Assembly (NCBI GenBank): GCA_963854835.1
Contig: OY978526.1
Location: 46,074,640-46,138,639, forward strand
Reading direction: 5' to 3'
DNA from: Megamerina dolium
Taxonomy: Eukaryota > Arthropoda > Insecta > Diptera > Megamerinidae
Length of the DNA: 64,000 nt
This document shows, one piece after another, positions 52,361 through 64,000 of this stretch. The notes under the pieces are model-generated. The model was not told the origin of the DNA and made no database searches. It was given only the letters and a program-made list of their open reading frames with translations. Every line of letters starts with the position of its first letter. Position 1 is the first letter of the stretch. The position numbers and the translations under genes are program-made.

Positions 52361-52881
52361 CACGGTTCGACAATTATGTATCAAGACTGCCTCTAGAAAG
52401 CACAATTAAAACACGATATCTGCTAATTTTTCGATATATTTATTTGAAATATTATCCTCCTGATTCAATACACTTGTTACATCGATTTAATAGTGATTCA
52501 AACGAGTGTTCCTCCCTCGTCGAAGCCCGTTGTATGGTCTGAATGTCATCAAAGAAGCATCCTTCAATCTTCAATTTCAGTTTTGGGAACAAAAAGAAGT
52601 CGCACGGTGCCAAATCACGTGAATACGGCGGGTGATTCAACACACAGACCTGATTCCTAGCCAAAAATTGACGAACAATGAGTGCTGTGTGTTAAATTTC
52701 ATGTTAAAATTTCAACATCAAACGAACACGGGTTTTTGTAAAATGAGTGTCAATAAACATTAAATGTCAACCAAATGCCATGAAATTTTGACAGTTAGTA
52801 GAAGAAGGTTGAAGCTTCATAGACGGCGCGCTTGGTTGCTGAGATATGGTTCGAGTCTTAATACATATTTGTCGCACCGTG
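52361..52881 (-). mobile_element. mariner deletion derivative M5
   Basis: This is a 521-bp element. Its terminal inverted repeats start CACGGTTCGACAATTATGTA (left) and CACGGTGCGACAAATATGTA (right, inverted): 28 bp with 4 mismatches. Inside is a minus-strand transposase C-terminus (NHPPYSRDLAPCDFFLFPKLKL, 52630-52565; then CNKCIESGG, ending at 52452) with the third catalytic Asp in context RDLAP. N-terminal and central domains are absent. TA lies directly left of the left end and two bases off the right end. Confidence 0.85.
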
Positions 52882-54430
52882 TGTATACTGTTAAGTACGC
52901 TTTTTTTTAATATGCGTATTGACGACAGTAGTACATATCTTTTATAGTACCTCCTCTGTACTTTATTTGAAGTCTAATAGTAGTGTAGTAGAAGAACGTG
53001 TTACTTCTATACACTGTTTTGTATCACAATTGAGCTTCTATTGAACCTGCCAAGTTCGGTAGTAATTGTATACCTTCGTCACTTTGTCCCATTAGTGATT
53101 CAACAAGAGCTTAGTAACAATTACCTGTACTTTGAAGTTCGATTACTATGTTCTGTAGCTCCTATCAAACTTATCTTTAGTTGCTTTGGTTGCCCGAGCT
53201 GATGCATAGAATACGCAGTGCATAAATCAGTTCTCCTGACACAATATGAGATTCTCTATGTTCCTTCTGCTTGGACCTTGGCAGGCTGAGCCGTCACCCC
53301 AGGCACGCTATACAATATAAAGTAAGTAACTAAGGCAAACTGGATATTTGAATAACTGTTTTGAAGGTAAACATGCATGGTTTCTTAAGCATGAAAAATC
53401 TCTCAACCAGCATAAACGTATTCTAATTGTGCATTAACTTCTTAAGAAGAATTTAAACAAATTAAAAAATGTTTTTAATACGCTGATCTATTCTTAACCA
53501 TTTTATATCATTTTACATTTAAATTCTCATATACGGGTAAATATATAGATACTTTAAAGTTTTTTTTAATTCTTATGCCAATGAATGTTTGTATGTCTAT
53601 ACATATACGTATATGTATGTGTATGCACCACATAATATAATATATACCTACATAGATATTCTCACAAAACTTGCGCTAATTGGCTGGCAACCACAACATC
53701 GGCTTAACAAAAACCAACGTAAAGAGAGAAATGCAAATAAATATTTTGTATACCACAATCTATAAAATGTGTGCTAAAACAAGCACCTGCACACATACAC
53801 GTAAAGAACTGTTTTTGTTAAACTATTCGCCAATGGTTGTGTGTGTTTAGCATAAGTAAATACCATGTTGTTGAGAGGGAAGACTCAATTTTTGGCAGTT
53901 GCTGGTGAAATTGTGTCAGTTTTGATGTCGAAAACTGTAAATGTTTGACCATGATTTATTGTTATGATCATGATGACATGGTTTATGATTTGCCAAAATA
54001 CTTTGAATGTAAAAACTTTATTCCAACAAGTTACCAATTTTCTGTTTAGTTTACCCTACAAAATTGTAAAAAACAAAAAATTAATATAAATAACATCATC
54101 AGATGCATTTGCAATATGTTGCTTGTGGTCGTATGGTTTATTAGCCACAACTTGGTCTCACAAAACTAATTGAAATACGTATGTTATTTCACCCACGCAA
54201 TCCTCAATAGTGCATAAAATATCAAAAGGAGCAAACAGACACGCGCTCACACACACACACACACACACACACAAATAAATGAAGCATAATACCTATATGT
54301 CAAGGACGAAGGAAAAATGCATAAGTGTATATCTGTATATGAGTGGATGCGTATTGAATACAGAATGTTGGGGATATTTTACGTATCACGTGGCAGCTAC
54401 TACTGCAATATAAAAAATGATAAAAAATAA
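52882..54430. other. AT-rich stretch, no gene recognised
   Basis: An AC run lies at about 54249-54273. Otherwise nothing was recognised. Confidence 0.5.
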
Positions 54431-54789
54431 AAAAAATTATATGTGGCACTTATAAGTCCCGAAGGGCTCTTTAGCCAAGCTTCTCTTCCATTACTGTTGT
54501 GCATGTTAAATTTCGGACAGTATTAGAAGGGACCTACTTATTTTAGCCTGTTCCGAATGACAGAACTCTTGCGACATAACTTTTTCTGAGCTTTATCACA
54601 GAGTTCTTTTAGAGCTTTTCCATGGCAAATTGTTACTGACGGAAGAATTACCAATTGCTTGCCGACAGGTGAGTACAGTTCCAAAGAAAATTCTTTTCAA
54701 TATTAAATTTGTTGTGCTTCAGCTGGGGATTGAACCCACAACCTACAGATCAGAAGACCTACACACTAACCACTTAGCTACGGCACCCA
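54431..54789 (-). mobile_element. tRNA-derived SINE copy S4, most complete
   Basis: On the minus strand the 5' head starts TGGGTGCCGTAGCTAAGTGG. The RNA polymerase III A box TAGCTAAGTGG (54780-54770) and B box GGTTCAATCC (54736-54727) are 33 nt apart, as in a tRNA. A body of about 260 bp follows, then a conserved 3' block (GTGCACAACAGTAATGGAAG ... GCCACATATAAT) and a T/A-rich tail. It defines the family: SINEs depend on a partner LINE for movement. No convincing target duplication was found (only ATGATA at both sides). All five copies in the window are on the minus strand. Confidence 0.88.
54726..54780 (-). promoter_or_regulatory. internal pol III promoter (A and B boxes) of SINE
   Basis: The A box TAGCTAAGTGG and B box GGTTCAATCC match tRNA internal promoter consensus closely. 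The sequence between them does not form a proper tRNA anticodon arm, so this is a SINE head, not a tRNA gene. Confidence 0.8.
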
Positions 54790-55629
54790 CATGATACATG
54801 ACAGTGTACAAAATATGACAAGGTTGGTTTGTCGCTAGTTTTTACGAATTGCATTAATATTTTTTAATATTTTACAATGTAGGATGTATATATGTATCGT
54901 ACGTGTATCGTATATCTTGTTATACATATATATTATATTTTTTTGAAAATGGCAGAAAAACTATATTAAGGTAAGACAATGTAATCCCAAGTGGTGTTTT
55001 CGCAAGGTAACGGGTCTAGCTGCCTCAAGCTGGTGAGGCTAGCCCAATCCTCGTTGAACTGATCGTCATGTTTGTTTTTAATGAGGGTGTAGGCATCACT
55101 TTCATCTTTATTGAGGATCCTCTACGTGGCGACCACCAGTCAAGGTCTTTCTGGCACCCGCTGAGAGGCGGGTAAAACGAGTGGCGGAAACTTCTTTGAT
55201 TAAAATTTATATATGTTCCAAGATAATCTTTGAGAGAAAGGTTGTAATTGAAGTACTTAAACGAAACTTGAAATGGATCTCTAATGTTAAACGATTTTTC
55301 TACTTATTTACTAAAATATTTCATTTCATTTACCATTATGGGTTTTATTGCATTGAGATATATTGCATTTACGCTTCACATTTTGAAAAAGTAATTTTTG
55401 TGGATTTTAAAAGTAATATATTGTATTTTCAATTTGGTTGTTCCATAAATACTATTTATACTACATTCGAGCTCTTGTATTATATATACGCACTTACAGA
55501 TTCTATATCTTCTTTGGTTTATCTTTGTTAGCGTTTCCGTTATCGCTGTCTATTTTTCATGTAGCTACATACATTTTTTATGATTACCTCGAGCGTATAT
55601 CTTATATGATATATAATATATCAGATGTA
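54790..55629. other. spacer with weak repeat at 54985-55180
   Basis: The part 54985-55180 (TTTTCGCAAGGTAACGGG ... CTAGCCCAATCC ... GGCACCCGCTGAGAGGCGGG) is less AT-rich than its surroundings, and its first 75 bp resembles 14045-14135. It is probably an old transposon remnant. The 116-codon open frame at 55181-55531 is Ile/Tyr/Phe-rich and not convincing. Confidence 0.5.
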
Positions 55630-56750
55630 GTAAAAAGAAATCCATTATTTTTCCAATAGATGGCTTTAGTAATCTATATCTCGCGGTGTATAAGTGCGTT
55701 AGAAAGATAGGATTTAGTAATAAATAAACTTTTCAGGCAGTTTTGAGATTGCTTGATTCAGTATTGTTTGAGCACGCGTCAAAGATGGACCAGCAAAGAG
55801 AAAATAAGCCATATTTTACAGCTTTTCTTCGATAAAGGCGAAAACGCAAGCCAGACGGCTGAAAATGTGAATAGTATTTATGATCCTGATACTGCAACAG
55901 GCAATCACGTACAATTTTGGTTTCGTCGATAAAATAATGGAAATCGTCGAGTCTGACCGTCATGTAAGCACTGTTTCCATTGACAATGAGCTAAACATCG
56001 CAGAAAAGACCGTTTGGAACCATTTAAATAAGGCTGGATATAAAAGAACATCGATGTATGGGTGCCACAATAGTTAACGCAAAAAACCTCATGGCCCGAA
56101 TTTCCATCGGCGAATGACTGCTGAATCGCAACCAAATCGACCCATTTCTGAAGCGGATGGTTACTGGTGGTCGAATAGCGGTGAGCCGGCGCAAATGGTG
56201 GCCAAGCCAGGATTGACGGTCAGGAAGGTTTTGCTATGTTTGGTTTGGTGGGTTTGGCAGGGAATCATCTACTTTGAGCTGCTCCCCTACTACCAAACTC
56301 TTAATTCGGACTTGTACTGTCAACAATGAAGGAAGCAATTGCCCAGAAGCGACCAGCTTTGGCCAATAGGAGAGGAATTGTGTTCCATTAGGACAACACT
56401 AGGCCACACACATGGACAGTGACTCGCCAGAAGCTCCGGGAGCTTGGCTGGGAGGTTCTTATGCATCAACCTTATAGTCCGGACCTAGCACCAAGTGATT
56501 ACTACCTGTTCCTGTCTATGGCGAATGATTTTGCTGGTCAAAAATTCGCCTCAGAAGCTTGTGAAAATCGACTATCCCAGTTTTTTGCCAATAGGGACGA
56601 GGTTTTCTATGAGAGTGGGATTATGATATTGCCTTTAAAATGGCAACAAGTTATCGAACAATACGGTGCATATTTGACCTAAATCGGATAATTCTAACTA
56701 TGCTAAGTACAACCTTCAATTTAATGCAAAAATAATGGATTTCTTTTTAC
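55630..56750 (+). mobile_element. mariner element M4 with terminal repeats
   Basis: Ends are a 23-bp inverted repeat beginning GTAAAAAGAAATCCATTATT on the left (55630) and, inverted, on the right (56750). TA precedes the left end. The transposase is the same family as M2 and is broken. Intact stretches include GRQKLRELGWEVLMHQP and SPDLAPSDYYLF (third Asp kept). A deletion removes GDEKWVTYDNVKRKPS (first Asp), joining YWW to SNSGEPAQ near 56170, and a stop interrupts the second Asp region near 56390. The element length, 1121 bp, is near the usual mariner size of about 1.3 kb. Confidence 0.88.
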
Positions 56751-57319
56751 TTATATGTTAAATGCGGATAAAATACAGGTTCATAGATGAATGTTTATCA
56801 TATGCCATATTTGCTTTGGCTATCGTTTCAGTTGCTTCACTTAGATTCTGTGCATGTACGAGCCTGATTATATGAGTGTATTTACTTTGCTTTCGGTTAG
56901 TGTCAACAATAACTCGAAAGTCTCTGACATTATTTATCAGTGCATAGAATATATAATTTTTTTTAGATTAGAAAATAATTTTAGTTGAAACCAAAGTGAG
57001 CTAAATATACTTCTTCTATAACTAGCAATTAAAATGAGATAAAACTTTAACATTCCAAATGAACAGAAAAAGAAGAACTTGCAAACCTGACTTATACTTC
57101 TTCAGCTTAATGATTTTAATGCAAACTGTACTATACTATATGTACATAGGTATCCGTATGATAAACGACGCAAATAATTGTGGTTCACATATACTACTAA
57201 GTAAATACTTATTAAATATTTAACAAATGCTTAATATATCATAGTAATAGAAAAGAAAGAAATTTTTTAATATTTTCGAATGTGGGTCATTTTAGCAGTT
57301 TTACTAAGTAAAATTGCAA
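56751..57319. other. AT-rich spacer, no gene recognised
   Basis: Nothing was recognised. Confidence 0.5.
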
Positions 57320-57486
57320 TTGCCCAGCTGTGGGTAGACGCAGACTAAACTACCTAGGCAACGGATTCATAGTTCCCAGGGACCTAGTTAAAATCAATCC
57401 CACAGCAGTGACAAGATTTGTAAATAGTCTTGAGATCTGCTAGTTAGGGAATAAGGCTTCACAAAAGATCTTCAGGTCGCTGTGCT

Positions 57487-57520
<34 letters not shown>
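57320..57520 (+). mobile_element. LINE 3' end with (TAA)11 tail
   Basis: A non-coding 3' segment (CCTAGGCAACGGATTC ... GGGACCTAG ... AGATCTTCAGGTCGCTGTGC) ends in eleven perfect TAA units (57488-57520). The GGTCGC.GTGC phrase just before the tail is shared with the decayed element ending at 3266 (GGTCGCAGTGC), suggesting related families. It is 5'-truncated. Confidence 0.72.
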
Positions 57521-57521
<1 letters not shown>

Positions 57522-59904
57522 TAGTACATTGTATTTTTTACATTCAAGAGTATAATATTTTTTTATTCCTCGAAAAATACTTGAATCGAATTAAAAACCT
57601 TACGTGAGAAAAATTTCAGAAATTCTCTCCGAAGAACCCTTTGACCGCTTCCGCTTCCAGTAATTCAGTAAATGATAAATTTTGGAGGCACTGCTGAAAG
57701 GAATGTACTACTTATATTGATCGATTTTGAACTACAGAACCCTCGTGGCATTCCTTTTTCTGGGCTTTATAAAGTACTTTTGATTTGTAGGCACGAACAT
57801 TGTAAAGAGACTAAATTATATTGCGATCGTCACCAATTTAAGATTAGAAAAGAAAGTTTTTCATTTATTTTTTTCCCTCTACATCTTTTTTGAGATTATC
57901 AACACAATGATGAAATCGATAAAATATAACTCCACACTCACAATTAGCCACACACAGAATATACAATCTTTAAATCAGCTATCGACTTCCGCTTCAGTTT
58001 TTGTCTTGCTTTGTTGAAACATAACACGTACGACTTTTATATCACTTCTGCTAATCATACTTATCTATCCATTCACTCTCTTTCTCTATCATTCTTTCTC
58101 GGTGTATGTGGTAATTAGTTGTTGTGGAGTGAGTTTCGTTCGTTAAAATCTTTTTGAGTCTGCATTATTTTGGTTTAATTATTGATTTTTATTAGCGAAC
58201 ATAAAAGATATACTTAAATGTACTACACACATAGGCAAGCAACTCCTTCATTTCGACGTACATACATATGTAGGTACTTCGTAAATGGGCGTATATCTAT
58301 GAAACATCTGCAAACGTCACTTCTGTTATATAGTGGGCATAAATGTTCCAAGATGCCCAAACAGAGTGTAAGAGTGGTGGCATAAAGTGAGTGTAATTTA
58401 CATGCAAATATTTTTGTTCTTGTAATTAAATATGTATATTTGTATATATAAGTGTGTGTGTTGACTTTCGCTATACGTAGATATGTTTATGGAACAAATG
58501 TAGTAAATTAATAAACATGTAAATGAACTTTCACATTTCTTGTTAAAATTTCTCTTTTCGATGGATTTTTTGTTTGTGTTTCTTCCAAAATTATAAGATT
58601 TTATAAGTTTGCATATCGCTTTTGCTGTCGTAGTTGATGACTTTGAAACTTGGCAGAAAAGTTTCACAGATTGCTGAACTTCATTTACAAACGCTATTTA
58701 ATTAAATTTACTTTTTTGATTTAACAATTTTATTGAATTTTCAAGCAATTTAAATATCTTACAACGAGTCATATATTGTACATTTTAAAATGACTTTTTC
58801 CCATGAAAATTTGTAATAGATGTGTCGTACGTGAACTGAAAATGGCAACAATTTTTGAAATTTTTATGATTACAACCAATACAAGTGGCTGTATTTTTTC
58901 ACTCTACTTATCTGCAATAATAATTTTTCGGAATAATGTTGGGTTCAAAATATTATTGGCGCTTAATCATACATTTTACCCCCTAGACATTACTCCTTGG
59001 CAGATGTGGGATCACTTGTCGATTTTTCGGTAAATGCTTTTCTTCTTTGATTGATTCATAAACAGTCGAAACTATATTATATACTCTATTTGGACTTACG
59101 GCTGTCAACTTAGGGGAAAAGAAAGTAGTTCAAATATAGAATTTGATTAGCAAGCACTGTCAAAAATCCTGCGAACAACAACTATGACACCCTGTGTAGT
59201 CACTAATGCGAACACATTTAAAGATCTCCTTTATAAAAATTAAGAGGTCATCCAAATCCTATTGCAAAAGATTTGTTAAGCAAAATTTTACAAAAGCTAC
59301 TGCATAGAACGCATCTATTTGCGTAAATTGATATTTTTGTTTCCTTTGTGTCTTACGAATATTATTATTTTCATAATGCTCTATGTACTTTGTTTGTGTA
59401 TGATAATAATATGAACAGTCTTTATTCTGACTATGGATTTTGTGTTGAATTAGTTTATCATTGTTATTGTTTGACTCTTAAGAGATGTTCAATAGACAAG
59501 TATTAGTGTAAAAATGTATTTATTGTTATCCTTCCATTTCTAGTTTTTTTGACACACTTCATAACCTTACGCCATCCTTTTGCAAGCTGAAATATTAGTG
59601 TTTACATACATCTCGTATAGCTACCAAATTCAACATGTTTACGCCAAATGGAATAATTATGTAAAACGAATAAGCCTATTATTTATTTGCAATATTTTCG
59701 TATTATGTCAATATTCATTCCTTTCTCCAATGTCCATTTTAAAATTTTGCTTTATATCAAATTAGAAAAATTGATAAAGTAATATATTAAATAAATAATG
59801 AAATATAAAATAATTGTTTAAATAAAATGACAACTCTTTATTGGACCAATTTACATTAATGTTTATGTCAATCTTATTATCAAATATTAGAAGTAGTGTG
59901 AAGT
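57521..59904. other. AT-rich stretch, no gene recognised
   Basis: There are short open frames only. No element was recognised. Confidence 0.5.
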
Positions 59905-60553
<649 letters not shown>

Positions 60554-61699
60554 AGCAGCATAATATAAACTAACAAACTCTAAAATTTTGGATGCCTTTT
60601 TATCACAGATGCAATGATAACAAGATATAATACAAAATGAGACCGTAAAACGAACGCTAAACTTGGGCATATATGACAACCAGATCAAGTTTTTTGTAAT
60701 CAAGTTTGAAATAATTGCCATGGCATGGAGTAGATGATGGTGAGGAAGCGGCGCAGAAGCAGCCTATACCAACACAAGGAATACACGGGACGAGACCAAT
60801 GCAACATTATAAAAAATTGGGTACACATAAAACTCGTAGAAGCTACCAAACTCAATAAACTAGAACTAAAACTTATTTGTCGCACTACCACTAGTATTAA
60901 TTTTTTCTGTAATCACCACTTCCACGACTCTAAAAATGCATTTTTTCCAGTGCAATTATAGTTAGATGTTCTGCCTAATGTATAATGAGGCTAGCAAAAC
61001 TATTGAGATATGAATTGGAAGAAGCGGACTACACGGATGTACCTTATAATCCCCCGTAACCACAGCTTCCTAGGGATAATTGTATCCCTAGAGTCATGTG
61101 GGATGCGCAATAGATGTATCATGATCGCAGTTCTGGGGCGAGCACGCAGAAATTTGCTGATATTTTTGTTAACATCTTCAGTATGTTGTTGTATTTTACA
61201 GGTGTTTTGCATATCTATCATACTACATACTTCACTTTGTGAACAATTCCAAATGAAAACTCAAACTACTACACACATAAGTCTGTGCTGGTTTTAATTT
61301 CAAAATTTTTCTTTGTAGATTTTTATTTTATTTTAATAATGTTCTTGCTGAAAAAGCATAATAGTAACATGAATAAGTATATATGTAAATATGTCAGCAA
61401 TTTTTATACTCTCTCAGTGTAGCTACTCTGAAATAGTATATACTTGACTTCATATGTAATTTCCATGCTTTGCCATTTTTTGCTCTTCTTCTACAAATAT
61501 ATACTGCTGATGTTATATTTTCAACTATACTAAAGAAAAGGAGCAAGCTTTCTTAATATAGTGAAGTATATATACAATAAAATTTTGCTGACATGACTGT
61601 TTATATTTAATATGTTCTTCTTTGATAAGGATTTGCGTTTTCGCACAAATCATTATTTATGATTTTAATAGATTATAACAGTCAAATAATGACAATTTT
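60554..61699. other. spacer with a short hairpin, no gene recognised
   Basis: The open frame 60737-60961 (MVRKRRRSSLYQHKEY...) has balanced composition but no recognised domain. A perfect 9-bp hairpin lies at 61070-61091. Confidence 0.45.
61070..61091. repeat. 9-bp-arm hairpin CTAGGGATA/TATCCCTAG
   Basis: The perfect arms are separated by ATTG. It is short enough to occur by chance in 64 kb. Confidence 0.8.
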
Positions 61700-62825
61700 G
61701 TGCAGTTTTGGTTGGGTTGGTTTGGGTGCAGCCTGGGAGACAAAACCCAGGCTCAATTAGCACAATAAGAGCTATTTTGGTGCACCACTGGTGTGACCGC
61801 TGATATGTGGTTTATTCGAACCACCTTGATTTGTTAATAAACCTACTAATATCATTTATTTTTGTTTTAGCGAGTTCATTGGGGTCGTCCATTACGAATT
61901 TTCTTTGGGCACTCGCATAAAAAATTGAAAACCGTTTCCCTGGTCCCTTCCTGATCGCAGTTTCGGAATCTGTCATTGTGGGGCCATCCCATCATTTCGG
62001 CATGGTCTCCCATCGACCAGTGGCCGGTTATTGTTGAAGTTGGCTTATCGTTTTTTGTCTAAATTTGCTTGCTTATTTTGCTGGTACCAGTTTTTTCCCA
62101 ACTGTTCTCTACCTGCTTCGTAAACTTAAGGTGGAGTTCTCCTTCAATGGCGCTGAGGGGGCATCCGACACCTACTCGGAATCGCTGAGAGACGCCCCCA
62201 TTCCCCTCTATGTTCCTATGGCTAGGTACCCAGATGAATGTTGATATTTATTTTGCGCATTAGTGAGTTTAGATCCTCCTTGCATTGTTATGATTTCTGA
62301 ATTAGTTACTGCAGAATTAAGCACCAAAAGAGCTGCTTGACTATCTGACAATATATATACCTTTGATAGTTTATGTGTGTGACTACTAAGTATCCTACAT
62401 GCTTCCTGTATTCCCAAAACTTCTGCTTGAAAGATGCTGGGGTAGCTTTCCAGACGATAGGACCTGAATGCATTGAGATCAGCGTAGTATACCCCCGCTC
62501 CGACACCGTTATCCATCTTGGATCCATCGGTATACAGCTTAATGGTATCCTCCTTGGCCAGGTCCCAATCATTTCGAGTAGAAAACCTCACTTAAACTTC
62601 TTTCTGAAGTTTAGCACTGAAGTGATTGAGGAATTATAGTTAAACCCGCTGTAACTAGTGCATATTGCATAGTACAGGTCGAGTTTTCGCCAATATGTAC
62701 CAGGACTTCTATACGAGAGGCATTATCCACAAACAAATTATTAAACGAAACAGTTCGTATTCGACCCAAATCGGATACGGATAGTGCGAACTTAAGAATT
62801 TTGGAATTCTTTTTACCCAACCCAA
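61700..62825 (-). mobile_element. RNase H-bearing LINE, 3' portion, minus strand
   Basis: Minus-strand remnants of ORF2 end. An upstream piece (62820-62611) is of RT-thumb position. RNase H is at 62572-62208, then VPGHRNIEGN in another frame (about 62222-62190), a C-terminal FNFLCECPKK segment (about 61945-61915) and an INKSRWFE end (about 61840-61815). The 3' UTR contains GAGCCTGGGTTTTGTCTCCC. Several frames and stops are used. The RNase H style (YTDGSKMDNG, FQAEVLGIQEA, ILSDSQAALLVL) resembles that of the first LINE in the window more than that of the LOA copies. No tail or duplication could be fixed. Confidence 0.78.
62208..62591 (-). pseudogene. RNase H domain of minus-strand LINE
   Basis: The 127-codon open frame has IKLYTDGSKMDNGVGAGVY (first Asp), SIFQAEVLGIQEACRIL (Glu) and VYILSDSQAALLVLNSA (Asp). 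The frame is lost after about residue 105 (GGSKLTNAQ...), before the final WVPGHRNIEGN block, which is readable in the next frame. It is a fragment of a retrotransposon enzyme, not a host gene. Confidence 0.82.
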
Positions 62826-63639
62826 CACTTTGGCAAAAATTTATTAATTCTTTAAAATGGTAAGAGTAATTACAAAATAAAACCAGTTGTTCAGTCTAGA
62901 GGTGCTAGCGCAATCTTCATTCTTGTTGATATATGCTGGCATCTTCATTTCTTATTGTGACTTTCACAGTAGCAACCACAGAGTCAAGTCCTCCTTGGGC
63001 TTGGGTTTGGGATGTGTACGTATCCCCTCCAATTGAAAAATGCGGAATGCCTGGGATAAATATTACTGTTTTTGTAGAACACGCAAATGAATAAAGTACC
63101 ATTAGTTACAGATAAGCACTGTAATGTCCAATCCCTCTGCAGAAAAGACTTCTCTATTCGAGTTAATGTCTTAAGCAAATATAAGAGTGGCATTTAGTCT
63201 CTCCAGCAAATACAATAAACGGGAGAGGGCTGCTTCAAAACCCATTCTGTTACATTTATTACAGTTGCTGTGCTGAGTAAGAGGCTGTGAACCCGTTCGA
63301 TCACTGGTGAGAACTGTGAATATTATCAGTGATCGAACGGCTGTCAATAATTGGCATCATTGATTGGCATGATAGGGAGTATAACTACGCTATTAGTGCT
63401 AAACAAAGTGAAGGGGTAGTACGCAGAGAAAAGAAGTGCGGAGAGATGTCTTTTCTGGCGCGAAAGGAAAGAGGTGAAAAGACGTGAGAACTAGAAGATG
63501 TGACACTCGAATATTTTTCGAAAAGATCAAGTGCCTTAGTGACGATTCAAATCCCGGAAGGAATCCTTTCCTGGGTTAACGAAAATAGAAATCCGGTGAC
63601 AGATCTCAGAGTATACTGAGTATAACTTAAAAGTTATTG
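62826..63639. other. spacer with an unexplained inverted repeat
   Basis: No gene was recognised. It contains the 14-bp-arm inverted repeat at 63293-63340. Confidence 0.5.
63293..63340. repeat. 14-bp-arm inverted repeat, 20-nt loop
   Basis: CCGTTCGATCACTG (63293-63306) and its exact inverse CAGTGATCGAACGG (63327-63340) flank a 20-nt spacer. It is too long a match to expect by chance in this window and is not part of a recognised element. Confidence 0.88.
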
Positions 63640-63900
63640 AATGGTGACGTTATGGATAATTTCGCCAGTGAATGAAATTGTTCGAACACCTTAATCATAG
63701 ATGGTGATGCCTATGTGACGAGGTAAAAACCTGCAAACCTGCAGGTGTTGTCTGCCGAGTTGTTCAATACCAGACGCGATGAGAAAGCAGCTCACAATCA
63801 CAATGTGGTCGTGTTTAAGCATACCCGATGATTAGGATTTCTATGTTATCTATCTCATACATAAGAAAAAAGACCACACATTTTGCTTCAAGTAATATAT
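63640..63900 (+). mobile_element. RTE-type LINE scrap, highly degenerate
   Basis: Phrases match the start of the RT region of copies X and Z at the DNA level: GGTGTTGTCTGCCGAGTTGTTCAATACC (compare GGCCTGCCTGCTTAGTTGTTTAAG), GCATACCCGATGATTAGG and TCATACATAAGAAAAAAGACC. Many indels are present and no usable frame remains. Confidence 0.7.
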
Positions 63901-63931
63901 AAACTGAGCAGCTGCTGATGTTGATGAACTT

Positions 63932-64000
63932 AAAAAAAAAAAATAAAAAAATAAATATGTGGCACTTAAAGCCCCAAAGTGCTCATTGGCCGAGCTTCTC
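63932..64000 (-). mobile_element. SINE copy S5, cut by window end
   Basis: An A/T-rich tail (about 63932-63957) is followed by TGTGGCACTTAAAGCCCCAAAG.GCTCATTGGCCGAGCTTCTC, nearly identical to S2. The rest lies beyond the window. Confidence 0.85.

Noticed and set aside
54726..54789. tRNA gene on the minus strand
   Set aside because: A and B boxes are present, but the intervening sequence does not make a proper anticodon arm and the unit continues into a SINE body and tail.
61010..61297. 95-codon open frame near the 61070 hairpin
   Set aside because: No domain; the opposite strand is also open; the hairpin itself is short enough for chance.

Overview
The window looks like intergenic or deep intronic DNA from a dipteran fly. 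A tephritid-type fruit fly is my best guess (moderate confidence), inferred from the AT-rich background and from the mix of LOA, RTE, R1, mariner, IS630-Tc1 and piggyBac elements. No conserved host gene was recognised. Two weak candidate exons (50989-51139, and 59905-60007 joined to 60489-60553) are the only possible host coding sequence I would put forward. Almost everything else that codes is transposon-derived, and nearly all of it is broken.

Layout. 640-3268: a decayed non-LTR retrotransposon (endonuclease, RT, RNase H, TAA tail). 3571-7978: a TTAA-flanked piggyBac element with an almost intact, intron-containing transposase on the minus strand; its 3' flank is interrupted by a 1.5-kb TATACCCTGCAT-ended repeat (4093-5610). 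8190-11088: an LOA-type non-LTR element with an 11-bp target duplication, itself interrupted by an RTE-type fragment (9449-9763) with its own 11-bp duplication. 11190-13953: two RTE-type copies tail to tail. 14829-16100: a second TATACCCTGCAT repeat. 18909-20498: tRNA-derived SINE copies, one split by an IS630-Tc1 element. 22830-23877 and 27070-28150: mariners, the second abutting a third TATACCCTGCAT repeat. 31738-35196: an R1-clade 3' end, a mariner, and a second R1-clade copy lying between AC/AT microsatellites. 38522-38933: an RTE 3' end with a 15-bp duplication. 41796-43395: a second LOA copy followed by an IS630-Tc1 fragment. 44917-45766: an IS630-Tc1 element with 31-bp terminal repeats. 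47107-49100: a long AT array, a SINE scrap and a long RTE copy. 52361-52881 and 55630-56750: mariner derivatives with clear terminal repeats. 54431-54789: the best SINE copy. 57320-57520: a TAA-tailed LINE 3' end. 61700-62825: a minus-strand LINE 3' end with RNase H. 63640-64000: an RTE scrap and a SINE cut by the window edge.

The value of the window is as a record of nested insertion. Several target duplications and paired terminal repeats can be read directly, so relative insertion order can be stated. The most complete element is the piggyBac. Its transposase keeps all three catalytic aspartates in register across a 63-nt intron and is spoiled only by a late frameshift in the C-terminal cysteine-rich region. 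All coordinates of element ends without target duplications are approximate.
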